Shown: piece by piece, positions 8,787 to 18,532 of the stretch
Layout: the number at the start of each line of letters is the position of its first letter
How positions within the stretch are numbered: position 1 is the stretch's first letter
NCBI RefSeq assembly: GCF_046545555.1
Contig: NZ_JBHZTH010000001.1
Span: forward strand, 744,001 to 808,000
DNA length: 64,000 bases
Origin: Winogradskyella sp046545555
Lineage (GTDB): Bacteria > Bacteroidota > Bacteroidia > Flavobacteriales > Flavobacteriaceae
Direction: 5' to 3'
The notes under the pieces: model-generated
Database searches by the model: none
What the model was told of the DNA's origin: nothing
The model's input: the letters and a program-made list of their open reading frames with translations, nothing else
Translations under genes and position numbers: made by a program

Positions 8787-9748
8787 GCCTCTAGTTTTGT
8801 AGAAATATGAAAAATAGCATCACCTTGATAAATTATAGGCGATTCATTAACATTAAATATATAGCCACTATTAGGAGCTTTTATGAAATAATTAAAACTA
8901 CCATAAGGATCTGTTATATTACCAATAACTTCGCCTTTTTCTACTTTAGAATTTATAGAAATAGTAGCCTTAAACATACCCGAATATTTTGCTCTAATCC
9001 ATTTGCTATCTTCAATTACAATAGCTTCTGCCTTAGGCTTAGAGGCTTTAAACCTACTACTTAACATTCCAAAATGATTAAGAACACGTTTAGCACCATT
9101 AACACCTGTATTAGTGATGGTACTATGTATATTAAATGATTTACCACCTTCAAACAAAAGCATTGGTACTCCAGATTTTTCACAGGCATTTCTAAAAGAT
9201 TTATTCAAATTTTGAGAGTAATAGATAAAAGGAGCACCGAAAACATGTGCTAATTCTGTTAATTTAGGATTATCTTTTATAATACGTATTTGTGCAGCAT
9301 TAAAACGATCAGCACCACCCGTATGAAAATCCATTATAAAATCTACATGAGGGACTAATTCTTTCATAACAAAATGTGCTACTCGACTAGCTAAAGAACC
9401 GTTTGCACTGCCAGGAAAAACCCTATTTAAATCTCGACCGTCAGGAAAAAGACGATCCATATTTAAAAACCCAAATACGTTAATAACAGGTACACAGATT
9501 ATCGTTCCTATTTTTGGCTTATTAATTCCTTTTGCAATAATTTGGCGTACAATTTCCACGCCATTAATTTCATCACCATGTATACCTGCAGTAACTAAAA
9601 CAGTTGGCCCAGGTTTTTTTGAACGTTCTATAATTATAGGAACATCTAACGTATTTCTAGTATGAAGTTTAGCTACCTCAAATGTAACTGTAGCACTCTT
9701 TCCAGGTGCAACCTCAACTCCTAAAATATTTAAAATATCTTCCGACAT
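8783..9748 (-). CDS. Succinylglutamate desuccinylase/aspartoacylase-family (M14) protein
   Basis: A 321-residue zinc hydrolase of the AstE/AspA branch of the M14 carboxypeptidase clan. Zinc ligands fit 'AGIHGDE' (His57, Glu60) and 'MDFHTGG' (His142). The C-terminal third (about 240-320: 'EKGEVIGNITDPYG', 'YIFNV', 'IYQGDAIFHI') is a beta-rich lipoyl-like domain found in many bacterial members. These enzymes remove an acyl or aminoacyl group from an amino acid or peptide. Lying 4 bases after rimK, it could act on glutamylated peptides rather than on succinylglutamate; no other arginine-succinyltransferase gene is nearby. The substrate is inferred only. Confidence 0.85.
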   Translation of the reverse strand: MSEDILNILGVEVAPGKSATVTFEVAKLHTRNTLDVPIIIERSKKPGPTVLVTAGIHGDEINGVEIVRQIIAKGINKPKIGTIICVPVINVFGFLNMDRLFPDGRDLNRVFPGSANGSLASRVAHFVMKELVPHVDFIMDFHTGGADRFNAAQIRIIKDNPKLTELAHVFGAPFIYYSQNLNKSFRNACEKSGVPMLLFEGGKSFNIHSTITNTGVNGAKRVLNHFGMLSSRFKASKPKAEAIVIEDSKWIRAKYSGMFKATISINSKVEKGEVIGNITDPYGSFNYFIKAPNSGYIFNVNESPIIYQGDAIFHISTKLEA

Positions 9749-9752
9749 ATCT

Positions 9753-10628
9753 TTACTTTCTGCTACGTTCTATAAAGGTGATAATTGCTCTTGCTATATT
9801 TTTATTTGTTGCAGTTTCAATACCTTCTAAACCTGGTGTAGAGTTAACCTCTAAAAGTAATGGTCCTCTGCCAGACTGTAGCATATCTACACCGCAAACA
9901 GGTAGTTTTAAAACTTTCGCAGCATTCATTGCTAATTTTAATTCATCATGATCTAATTTTATGATATTAGCGGATCCGCCTCGGTGCAAATTAGAGCGAA
10001 ACTCACCTTCTTTACCTTGCCGTTTCATGGCACCAACAACTTGCCCATCTACAACTAAAGCTCTAAGATCCGCACCTTTAGCCTCTTTAATAAATTCTTG
10101 GACTATTACTCTAGCTTGCAATCCATTAAATGCCTCTAGAACAGATTCAGCTGCATTTTTACTTTCGGCTAATACGACACCAAGACCCTGAGTACCTTCA
10201 AGTAATTTAATGATTACGGGAGTACCACCAACATGCTCAATAACTTCCTCAACATCTCTAGAATAATTGGTAAATACCGTTTTTGGCATCCCAATACCTG
10301 CTTTACTTAGACGTTGTAAGCTTTTTAATTTGTCTCGAGATCTTAAAATAGCATCGGAGGATGCGATAGTGAAAACTCCCATTTCTTCAAATTGTCTCAC
10401 CACTGCGCAACCATAGAAAGTTACCGAAGATCCAATTCTAGGTATAATAGCATCAACATAGTCTAAATAACGGTCCCTGTAGTAAATGGTTGGCTTTTCC
10501 TTTTCTATAATAATATCGCATTTTAGTGGATCGATTATTTCTACATCATGTCCTCGAGCTTCAGCTTCTTCTATGAGTCTTTTGGTTGAATATAAGTTTG
10601 GATTACGAGAAAGTATTACTATGTTCAT
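9753..10628 (-). CDS. rimK: RimK-type ATP-grasp ligase (bS6 glutamate ligase family)
   Basis: A 291-residue ATP-grasp enzyme. The N-terminal domain begins 'MNIVILSRNPNLYS', and the nucleotide loop is 'LLEGTQGLGV'. The metal and substrate part contains 'VQEFIKEAKGADLRALVV' and 'EVNSTPGLEGIE'. E. coli RimK adds glutamates to the C terminus of ribosomal protein bS6 and can make poly-glutamate. Length and motifs agree with RimK along the whole protein. It overlaps the retropepsin-like gene upstream by 1 base (TAATG on the minus strand) and lies 4 bases before the M14 gene, so the three are almost certainly translated from one mRNA. Confidence 0.92.
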   Translation of the reverse strand: MNIVILSRNPNLYSTKRLIEEAEARGHDVEIIDPLKCDIIIEKEKPTIYYRDRYLDYVDAIIPRIGSSVTFYGCAVVRQFEEMGVFTIASSDAILRSRDKLKSLQRLSKAGIGMPKTVFTNYSRDVEEVIEHVGGTPVIIKLLEGTQGLGVVLAESKNAAESVLEAFNGLQARVIVQEFIKEAKGADLRALVVDGQVVGAMKRQGKEGEFRSNLHRGGSANIIKLDHDELKLAMNAAKVLKLPVCGVDMLQSGRGPLLLEVNSTPGLEGIETATNKNIARAIITFIERSRK

Positions 10629-11053
10629 TATATTATTTTGGTATTGTAAGACTGATTTTCTAAATCAACATCGACGATAAATTTTTTACTCAAAAACTGT
10701 CGCCCAATAAGTACAGGAAACTTCATATCATCTCTGGTGCTTAAAGTTAGGTTAATCTTGTAGGTTTTGCTAAAAAATACAATGTTTGTTTTTATTTTAA
10801 AACGGTTTTCACGATGACCATTACTACTTTTTACATCGGTATAACTGTAAGTTTTAAATATAATTTCTTTGCTATTAAAGTTAGGGTGTTCTGAGCTTTC
10901 AAAAGTACAAAAGAGCATATTGTTTTCTTCTCTAATTCTAGAGCAATGAATGGCAGATGTATATGCGCCAGTATCGATTTTAACATCGATAGTGTTTAGG
11001 TCTAATTCAGGAAAATCAACTTTATCAACACGTCCCAATACCTTTTTTGTCAT
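10628..11053 (-). CDS. rimB: Retropepsin-like RimB protein (COG4067 family)
   Basis: A 141-residue protein with a single retropepsin-like domain. The active-site triad motif is 'DTGAYTSAIH' with Asp27-Thr28-Gly29-Ala30, and 'PVLIGRQFLSKKF' gives the second conserved loop. Databases usually call the family an ATP-dependent zinc protease, but the DTGA motif is that of aspartic peptidases. In Pseudomonas, RimB works with RimK on bS6 glutamylation. It is the first gene of the operon, with a matching -7 box 25 bases upstream of its start. RimB identity is inferred from family plus context. Confidence 0.85.
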   Translation of the reverse strand: MTKKVLGRVDKVDFPELDLNTIDVKIDTGAYTSAIHCSRIREENNMLFCTFESSEHPNFNSKEIIFKTYSYTDVKSSNGHRENRFKIKTNIVFFSKTYKINLTLSTRDDMKFPVLIGRQFLSKKFIVDVDLENQSYNTKII

Positions 11054-11078
11054 TGCGTTTTAATTTGTAAAAAGAGGC

Positions 11079-11086
11079 CAAAGATA
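11079..11086 (-). promoter_or_regulatory. -7 box of the rimB-rimK operon
   Basis: On the minus strand this reads TATCTTTG, an exact TAnnTTTG match placed 25 bases before the rimB start. It lies back to back with the uvrC promoter. No clear -33 TTG is seen. Confidence 0.5.
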
Positions 11087-11131
11087 CAGATAACTTTAAG
11101 TTCTTGTAACTCTAAATTTATAACTTTTATA

Positions 11132-11139
11132 TACCTTTG
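11132..11139 (+). promoter_or_regulatory. -7 box of uvrC
   Basis: TACCTTTG matches TAnnTTTG exactly and is followed by only 5 bases before the uvrC ATG. A TTG occurs at 11104-11106, 25 bases upstream, slightly beyond the usual spacing. The geometry predicts a leaderless transcript. Confidence 0.55.
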
Positions 11140-11144
11140 ATTTA

Positions 11145-12938
11145 ATGCCAAAAACAACATTAGATATACAAATAAAAACGCTACCTCATCAACCTGGCGT
11201 ATATCAATATTTTGATAGTGATGAAAAACTCATTTATGTTGGCAAAGCTAAGGATATTAAAAAACGGGTTAGTAGTTATTTTAATAAGCATCACGACTAT
11301 GGTAAAACAAGAGTTTTAGTAAAAAATATAGTTTCTGTAAAACATATTGTTGTAGAAACTGAGAACGACGCTTTACTTCTTGAGAACAATCTTATAAAAA
11401 AATATCAACCAAAGTATAATGTCTTATTAAAAGATGATAAATCTTACCCGTGGATCTGTATTAAAAAAGAGCGTTTTCCGAGAGTGTTTCCTACGAGAAG
11501 AGTTATAAAGGATGGTTCAGAATATTTTGGGCCATATACTAGTATGAAAACTGTAAAAACTCTACTAGGTTTAATTAAAGGATTATATCAATTACGAACT
11601 TGTAATTATGACCTGTCTGAATCTAAAATACAAGCTGGTAAATATAAAGTCTGCTTAGAGTATCATTTAGGTAATTGCAAAGGAGGATGTGAAGGTTACG
11701 AAACTGAGGAAGAATACCATGCTAACGTTACAGCAATACGCGAAATTTTAAAAGGAAATTTTAAGGATTCGTTACAGCAATTTAGAATTCAAATGAGACA
11801 TCATGCTGAAAACATGAGGTTTGAAGATGCTCAAAAAATTAAGGAAAAGTTAGAAGTCCTAGAGAATTATCAGGCTAAATCAACCATAGTAAATCCTAAA
11901 ATTAGTAATGTAGACGTATTTTCTATTATTAGTGATGAGACCTACGCATACATTAATTTTTTACAGTTAAGTTATGGCTCTATAATAAGATCACATACCT
12001 TAGAAATTAAAAAGAGATTACAAGAGACTGATAAAGTTTTATTAGAAATAGCCATTACCGAAATACATCAGCGTTTTAATTCTAACTCTAGAGAAATCTA
12101 CGTTCCTTTTAAAGTTAATTTAGGAAACGACTTAAAAATTACAATACCAAAACTTGGTGATAAAAAAAGGATTTTAGATCTATCGCTTAGAAATGCTAAA
12201 TATTATCGCATGGATAAATTTAAGCAAGTGAAACTAGTAGATCCAGATCGCCACGCCAATCGAATTATGGCACAAATGAAAGCAGATTTACGTTTGTCTG
12301 AAGAACCGAGGCATATAGAATGTTTTGATAATTCTAATATTCAAGGAACAAATCCAGTTGCAGCTTGTGTTGTTTTTAAGAACGGAAAGCCAAGTAAAAA
12401 GGAGTATAGAAATTTTAATATTAAAACTGTTGAGGGGCCAGATGATTTTGCTTCAATGGAAGAAGTTGTTTATAGACGCTACAAACGTTTAGTTGAAGAA
12501 GAACAACCATTACCACAATTAATTATTATAGATGGTGGAAAAGGACAGTTGTCATCAGCGTTAAAAAGCTTAGATGTTTTAGGTTTGAGAGGGAAAATTG
12601 CTATTATTGGTATTGCTAAACGGTTAGAAGAATTATTTTATCCAGATGATCCAATTCCTTTGTATCTAGATAAAAAAAGTGAAACATTAAAAATTATTCA
12701 ACAATTAAGAAACGAGGCACATCGATTTGGTATTGAACATCATAGAAATAGAAGAAGTAAAGGAGCTTTGACTACAGAACTAGAAAATATTTCTGGTGTA
12801 GGTGAACAAACAATTGTTGATTTAATGAAAACTTTTAAAACAGTAAAAAGGATAGCAAATGCCAAGTTAGATGAACTCGAAGCAGTTGTAGGCGTTTCTC
12901 GAGCTAATAAAATTTACGATTATTACCATAAAGAATAA
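11145..12938 (+). CDS. uvrC: UvrABC system protein C (excinuclease subunit)
   Basis: The 597-residue nuclease of nucleotide excision repair that makes both incisions around a UvrB-bound lesion. Order of domains: GIY-YIG nuclease ('PGVYQYF' 18-24, 'IYVGKAKDI' about 30-38), cysteine cluster near 155-180, UVR helix hairpin for UvrB contact (about 205-235), RNase H-like second nuclease ('IECFDNSNIQGTNPVAACVVF', 'IIIDGGKGQL') and tandem helix-hairpin-helix DNA-binding motifs at the C terminus. The start is the family's usual one and sits 5 bases after the -7 box. The patatin-like gene follows after one base. Confidence 0.97.
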   Translation: MPKTTLDIQIKTLPHQPGVYQYFDSDEKLIYVGKAKDIKKRVSSYFNKHHDYGKTRVLVKNIVSVKHIVVETENDALLLENNLIKKYQPKYNVLLKDDKSYPWICIKKERFPRVFPTRRVIKDGSEYFGPYTSMKTVKTLLGLIKGLYQLRTCNYDLSESKIQAGKYKVCLEYHLGNCKGGCEGYETEEEYHANVTAIREILKGNFKDSLQQFRIQMRHHAENMRFEDAQKIKEKLEVLENYQAKSTIVNPKISNVDVFSIISDETYAYINFLQLSYGSIIRSHTLEIKKRLQETDKVLLEIAITEIHQRFNSNSREIYVPFKVNLGNDLKITIPKLGDKKRILDLSLRNAKYYRMDKFKQVKLVDPDRHANRIMAQMKADLRLSEEPRHIECFDNSNIQGTNPVAACVVFKNGKPSKKEYRNFNIKTVEGPDDFASMEEVVYRRYKRLVEEEQPLPQLIIIDGGKGQLSSALKSLDVLGLRGKIAIIGIAKRLEELFYPDDPIPLYLDKKSETLKIIQQLRNEAHRFGIEHHRNRRSKGALTTELENISGVGEQTIVDLMKTFKTVKRIANAKLDELEAVVGVSRANKIYDYYHKE

Positions 12939-12939
12939 A

Positions 12940-15198
12940 TTGAAATTAATTAAAACATATAATTATAGGGTTGTTCTACATATTTTCGTAATGCTGTTTA
13001 CAGCATTATATGTTAATGTGCTTTCTGCTCAAGAATTAAAAGAGCCTAAAGTTGGTTTAGTATTAAGTGGAGGTGGTGCTAAAGGTTTTGCTCATATAGG
13101 TGTATTAAAAGTTATAGATAGTCTAGGGATTAAAATAGATTACGTTGCAGGAACTAGTATGGGAGCTATAATTGGCTCATTATATGCTACAGGATACTCC
13201 GGTAAGCAATTAGAAGCCATGTTTAATAGTCAGGATTTTAGTTCCTTAATTAATGATGAATTTCCTAGATCTGCTAAATCATTTTATGAACGCGAAAACT
13301 CTGAGAAATATGCAGTGAGTCTGCCTTTTGATAGACTTAGGATAAACTTACCTTCCGCTTTGTCTCGTGGACAAAATGTATATAATTTACTGTATCAATT
13401 AATGATTCCTGTAAATGAAATAAGAGATTTTGAAAATCTACCTATTCCCTTTTTCTGTATTGCAACTAATATTGAAAATGGCGAATCTATACTCTTGAAT
13501 AAAGGAAATTTACCCGAAGCAGTTACCGCCAGTGCCGCCTTACCATCTTTATTTCAACCCGTTGTTATAGGAAATGATATTTTAATTGATGGTGGAGTAA
13601 CAAATAATTTTCCGGTTGAAGAATTACGTGCAAAAGGAATGGATATTATTATTGGTGTTGATGTGCAAGATGCCCTAAAGGATAGAGAGTTATTAAAATC
13701 AGCACCAGACATTCTACTACAAATTAATAACTTTCGCACGATAAGCGCCATGAAGGAAAAAGTATCGTTGACCGATATTTATATAAAACCAGATATTACC
13801 AACTATTCCGTTATTTCTTTTAGTGAAGGTGATAATATTATTAATAATGGGGAAGCTGCCGCTAACGCTAAATTAAACGAATTAAGTCAATTAAGGCGCC
13901 AACAGAATTCTAGTTCTATCCAACAAAATATTAGACTTAAAGACAGTATACAGATTAATTCAATTAGTATTAGAGGTAATCAAAGATATACAAGGTCCTA
14001 CCTATTAGGAAAACTAAAATTTAAAGCAGATGAGAAAATAAGTTATTCCGATTTTAAAAAAGGGATAAACAATCTTATCGCGACAAATAACTTTAATACG
14101 TTTAGATATTACTTAGAACCCAGTTTAAATAAAACGGGTTACAATTTAAAAGGTGAGTTAAGAGAGTCAGAAACAACAACCTTCTTAAGATTAGGTGTGC
14201 ATTATGACGGATTATATAAAAGTGCCGCCTTAGCTAATTTGACTAAGCAGAGATTGTTGTTTAATAATGATATAGCTTCCTTAGACTTTATTCTTGGTGA
14301 TAACTCAAGGTATAATTTTGATTATTTTATAGATAAAGGTTTTTATTTAAGTATTGGTATTAAGTCGCGATTCAATCAATTTAATAAAAATGTAAATCCG
14401 CTACTCGCTCTTTCTGATGATTCTCCGCTTTTAGTGGGTTTAAATAAAATTGATATTGATCTTACTGATTTCACAAATCAAGTATATCTTCAGACTATTT
14501 TTAGAAAAGATTTTGCGTTACGATTAGGTGCAGAGCATAAAAGACTAAAAATTACTTCTGAAACAATTATCGATGACAACCAAGAAGATGAGGTCACTTT
14601 TGAAAACACTGATTACCTTGGTGTATTTGGCACGCTAAAATTTGATGATTATGATAATCCACACTTTCCTAAAAGCGGGTTTTATTTTAATGGTAATTTT
14701 CATTTGTACCTCAGAGCTTCAGGACTTAATAAAGACTTTTCAGAATTTTCTATAGCGAAAGCAGACATTGGTTATGCATTTAGTTTTAATGATAAGTTGG
14801 CATTAAAAACAGAGGCTAATGGGGGTTTTAAAATAGGTGATAAATCGACTAATTCCTTAGACTTTGGTCTTGGTGGGTTTGGTCATAATTTTATTAATAA
14901 CTTTCAGTCATTTTATGGTTATGATTATTTATCACTAACTGGTGATAGCTTTGTTAAGGCTACCTTTACATTAGATTACGAAATTTTTAAAAAGCATCAC
15001 GTTTTATTAGCAGCCAACTATGCTAATATTAATAATGGTCTTTTTGAGTCTAGTAACTTCTTATCTTCTCCAGAGTACAGCGGTTATGCTATTGGGTACT
15101 CATTAGAGACTTTCCTTGGTCCGTTAGAAGGAAAGTATACGTATTCACCAGATACGGGTAATGGCTATTGGTTCTTTAATCTTGGATTTTGGTTTTAA
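12940..15198 (+). CDS. Patatin-like phospholipase fused to POTRA and outer-membrane beta-barrel
   Basis: A 752-residue secreted lipase candidate. The start is TTG, one base after uvrC, giving an intact signal peptide ending 'NVLSAQE'; starting at the internal ATG (12991) would also leave a short signal. Residues about 35-320 are a patatin domain with oxyanion loop 'SGGGAKG', nucleophile Ser73 in 'GTSMG' and Asp216 in 'DGG'. Residues about 330-410 resemble a POTRA domain ('SIQINSISIRGNQRY'), and the rest is a BamA-type 16-strand barrel ending in an aromatic residue. The layout recalls type Vd autotransporters such as PlpD. It probably cleaves phospholipids at the outer membrane or is displayed on the surface. 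Confidence 0.9.
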   Translation: MKLIKTYNYRVVLHIFVMLFTALYVNVLSAQELKEPKVGLVLSGGGAKGFAHIGVLKVIDSLGIKIDYVAGTSMGAIIGSLYATGYSGKQLEAMFNSQDFSSLINDEFPRSAKSFYERENSEKYAVSLPFDRLRINLPSALSRGQNVYNLLYQLMIPVNEIRDFENLPIPFFCIATNIENGESILLNKGNLPEAVTASAALPSLFQPVVIGNDILIDGGVTNNFPVEELRAKGMDIIIGVDVQDALKDRELLKSAPDILLQINNFRTISAMKEKVSLTDIYIKPDITNYSVISFSEGDNIINNGEAAANAKLNELSQLRRQQNSSSIQQNIRLKDSIQINSISIRGNQRYTRSYLLGKLKFKADEKISYSDFKKGINNLIATNNFNTFRYYLEPSLNKTGYNLKGELRESETTTFLRLGVHYDGLYKSAALANLTKQRLLFNNDIASLDFILGDNSRYNFDYFIDKGFYLSIGIKSRFNQFNKNVNPLLALSDDSPLLVGLNKIDIDLTDFTNQVYLQTIFRKDFALRLGAEHKRLKITSETIIDDNQEDEVTFENTDYLGVFGTLKFDDYDNPHFPKSGFYFNGNFHLYLRASGLNKDFSEFSIAKADIGYAFSFNDKLALKTEANGGFKIGDKSTNSLDFGLGGFGHNFINNFQSFYGYDYLSLTGDSFVKATFTLDYEIFKKHHVLLAANYANINNGLFESSNFLSSPEYSGYAIGYSLETFLGPLEGKYTYSPDTGNGYWFFNLGFWF

Positions 15199-15385
15199 TA
15201 AAATCGAAGTTTTGATGTATTCAATTTATTTCAATATCTCAGTATTTTACTATCTCAATTAAATATTACATATTTGTAATCTTATGAAACCATTCTGGCA
15301 AAATATAAAACTTCATTTACACTTCCTTATTAAAAGGAATCCAGAATAAACACGCATTTTTTGTACCTTTAAAACTATTAAGTTA

Positions 15386-15416
15386 GTGATTCCTTGAACC
15401 AAGTTGACAAGGTCAC
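15386..15416 (+). promoter_or_regulatory. Inverted repeat before hmgA
   Basis: GTGA-tt-CCTTG pairs with CAAGG-TCAC around an 11-base centre, ending 24 bases before the hmgA ATG; a smaller CTTG/CAAG pair is nested inside. It could be an operator for a repressor of tyrosine catabolism or an mRNA hairpin. A near-consensus -7 box (TACCTTTA) lies just upstream at about 15364. Confidence 0.35.
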
Positions 15417-15440
15417 TTTAATATTTAAAAATTCAAAAAA

Positions 15441-16601
15441 ATGCCATTTTATCATAAATTAGGAGAGATTCCACCAAAACGTCATACACAGTTTAAAAAA
15501 CCAGACGGAACGTTTTATTACGAACAATTATTTGGAACAATAGGTTTCGACGGCATGTCAACCAATAGTTACCACGAGCAGCGTCCTACACAGGTAAAAG
15601 AAATAAAAAAACAATATAGTGTTGCTCCGAAAATAGCTAAGTCTAATAATATACAATCCTACCGATTACATGGTTTCAAGGTAAAACCAGAAAACGATTA
15701 TTTAGAAAGTCGTAAAATCGTTTTAACAAATAATGATTGTAATATTATATTGGCTGCACCGAAAGAATCAACAAAAGACTATTTCTACAAAAATACAGAT
15801 GCAGATGAGTTGCTTTTTATTCATAAAGGTTCAGGGAGATTAAGAACACATTTAGGGAATTTAGATTTTAAGTATGGTGATTATCTTGTGGTACCTAGAG
15901 GTATTATATATAAGCTAGATTTTGATACTGAAGATAACCGTCTATTTATTGTGGAATCTTACAGACCTATATATACACCAAAACGGTATCGAAATTGGTT
16001 TGGGCAATTATTAGAGCATTCACCATTTTGCGAACGCGATTTACGTCAACCACAAGAATTAGAAACGTATAATGAGTCTGGAGAGTTTTTAATTAAAATA
16101 AAGAAGCAAGACGAGATTTTTGATATGGTTTACGCATCGCATCCTTTTGATGTTATTGGTTACGATGGGTATAATTATCCATATGCGTTTTCAATTCACG
16201 ATTTTGAACCTATAACGGGTCGTGTACATCAACCACCACCTGTCCATCAAACTTTTGAAACTGACGCCTTTGTGATATGTAGTTTTGTACCACGCCTATA
16301 CGATTACCATCCATTAGCAGTACCAGCTCCTTATAATCATAGTAATATAGATAGTGATGAGGTTATTTATTATGTAGATGGTGATTTTATGAGTAGAAAC
16401 GATATAGATGCAGGACATATTTCTTTGCATCCGGCAGGTATACCTCATGGTCCGCATCCTCGTGCAATGGAAAGAAGTATCGGCAAAGTAAAAACAGACG
16501 AATTAGCTGTAATGGTAGATACTTTTAAACCATTAAAAGTTACCGAAGAAGCTTTGAGCATAGCTGATGAAGATTATTTTAAGTCTTGGCTAGAGCACTA
16601 A
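15441..16601 (+). CDS. hmgA: Homogentisate 1,2-dioxygenase
   Basis: A 386-residue cupin-type non-haem iron dioxygenase that opens the ring of homogentisate to maleylacetoacetate in tyrosine and phenylalanine breakdown. Iron-site residues fit 'YNHSNIDSDE' (His300 and the acidic pair 306-307) and 'GIPHGPHP' (His336 region). The N-terminal part carries the family's 'FGTIGFDGMSTNSYHE'. It is the shorter bacterial form, also seen in other Bacteroidota. It heads a three-gene unit with a small membrane protein and hppD, so two consecutive steps of one pathway are encoded together. An inverted repeat precedes it. Confidence 0.95.
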   Translation: MPFYHKLGEIPPKRHTQFKKPDGTFYYEQLFGTIGFDGMSTNSYHEQRPTQVKEIKKQYSVAPKIAKSNNIQSYRLHGFKVKPENDYLESRKIVLTNNDCNIILAAPKESTKDYFYKNTDADELLFIHKGSGRLRTHLGNLDFKYGDYLVVPRGIIYKLDFDTEDNRLFIVESYRPIYTPKRYRNWFGQLLEHSPFCERDLRQPQELETYNESGEFLIKIKKQDEIFDMVYASHPFDVIGYDGYNYPYAFSIHDFEPITGRVHQPPPVHQTFETDAFVICSFVPRLYDYHPLAVPAPYNHSNIDSDEVIYYVDGDFMSRNDIDAGHISLHPAGIPHGPHPRAMERSIGKVKTDELAVMVDTFKPLKVTEEALSIADEDYFKSWLEH

Positions 16602-16621
16602 CTAAAGAAGAGTAATTAGAA

Positions 16622-17113
16622 ATGAATCAAAATAAATTATCCGCTGACCCATTATCACTTGTTTTAGGAATTATTGCACTAGTAATAGGTATTGCAGGAT
16701 GCTGCTGTTACGGTATTACGGCAATAGTGCCTTTAATTCTAGGAATAATTGGTTTAGTAACGGCAAATAAAAGTTTGAGAGATTATCGCGAAAATCCAGA
16801 TGTTTACTCGCACCAATCTCGAAGTAATGTTAATACAGCTAAAATTATAAACATTATAGCAATTGTTATGAATGGTGTAATTGTACTTATAGCTATTGCA
16901 GCTATAACATTTTACGGTACTATGTTATCATCTGGTATATTTGAAGAAATGCAAAGAAACTCGAGATTTGATGACTTAGATGATTATGAAGTAGAAATTG
17001 ATACCAGTACATGGGAGAGTGATAATTACGAATTAGAAATAGAGCAAGATTCTGTAAATATAGAAACCTTATTAGAGGAAGAATTAGAAACGGAAGAATC
17101 AGAAATAAATTAA
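16622..17113 (+). CDS. CCC-motif (DUF4190-like) membrane protein
   Basis: A 163-residue protein with two long hydrophobic stretches (about 11-45 and 75-105). The first contains three adjacent cysteines in 'IAGCCCYG'. A strongly acidic tail (about 115-163, many Glu and Asp) follows. Small proteins of this kind, often labelled DUF4190 or CCC-motif membrane protein, are common in Bacteroidota and have no known role. It lies between hmgA and hppD with gaps of 20 and 6 bases, so it is cotranscribed with tyrosine catabolism. Whether it has a role in that pathway is unknown. Confidence 0.75.
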   Translation: MNQNKLSADPLSLVLGIIALVIGIAGCCCYGITAIVPLILGIIGLVTANKSLRDYRENPDVYSHQSRSNVNTAKIINIIAIVMNGVIVLIAIAAITFYGTMLSSGIFEEMQRNSRFDDLDDYEVEIDTSTWESDNYELEIEQDSVNIETLLEEELETEESEIN

Positions 17114-17119
17114 TTTATT

Positions 17120-18280
<1,161 letters not shown>

Positions 18281-18321
18281 GAAATGATGTAGTGTTTATT
18301 TTATTTATTATAAGGGCGTTT

Positions 18322-18338
18322 TCATTCAATTTGAATGA
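18322..18338. repeat. 17-bp perfect palindrome after hppD
   Basis: TCATTCAA, one central T, then TTGAATGA: 8-bp arms with perfect symmetry in the 252-base gap between hppD and the DUF3108 gene. It lacks a T-run and its loop would be too tight for a good terminator, so an operator for a dimeric DNA-binding protein is possible. The rest of this gap is AT-rich with no gene. Confidence 0.4.
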
Positions 18339-18532
18339 TATTAATTTTATTTTGTTCGTGGTTTCATGGTAGATTTAATAAAAATGAGAGTATTAACCGA
18401 ATAAAACAATAAATTAACCCAAGGTTTTTGGTTTGTAATTCATTGTTTTTTTAGATTTGGAATAGTAATTGTAATTAAGATACTTGTAACATAAAAATTG
18501 CGTTACATTATTTACATTTACAACATTAAGTT

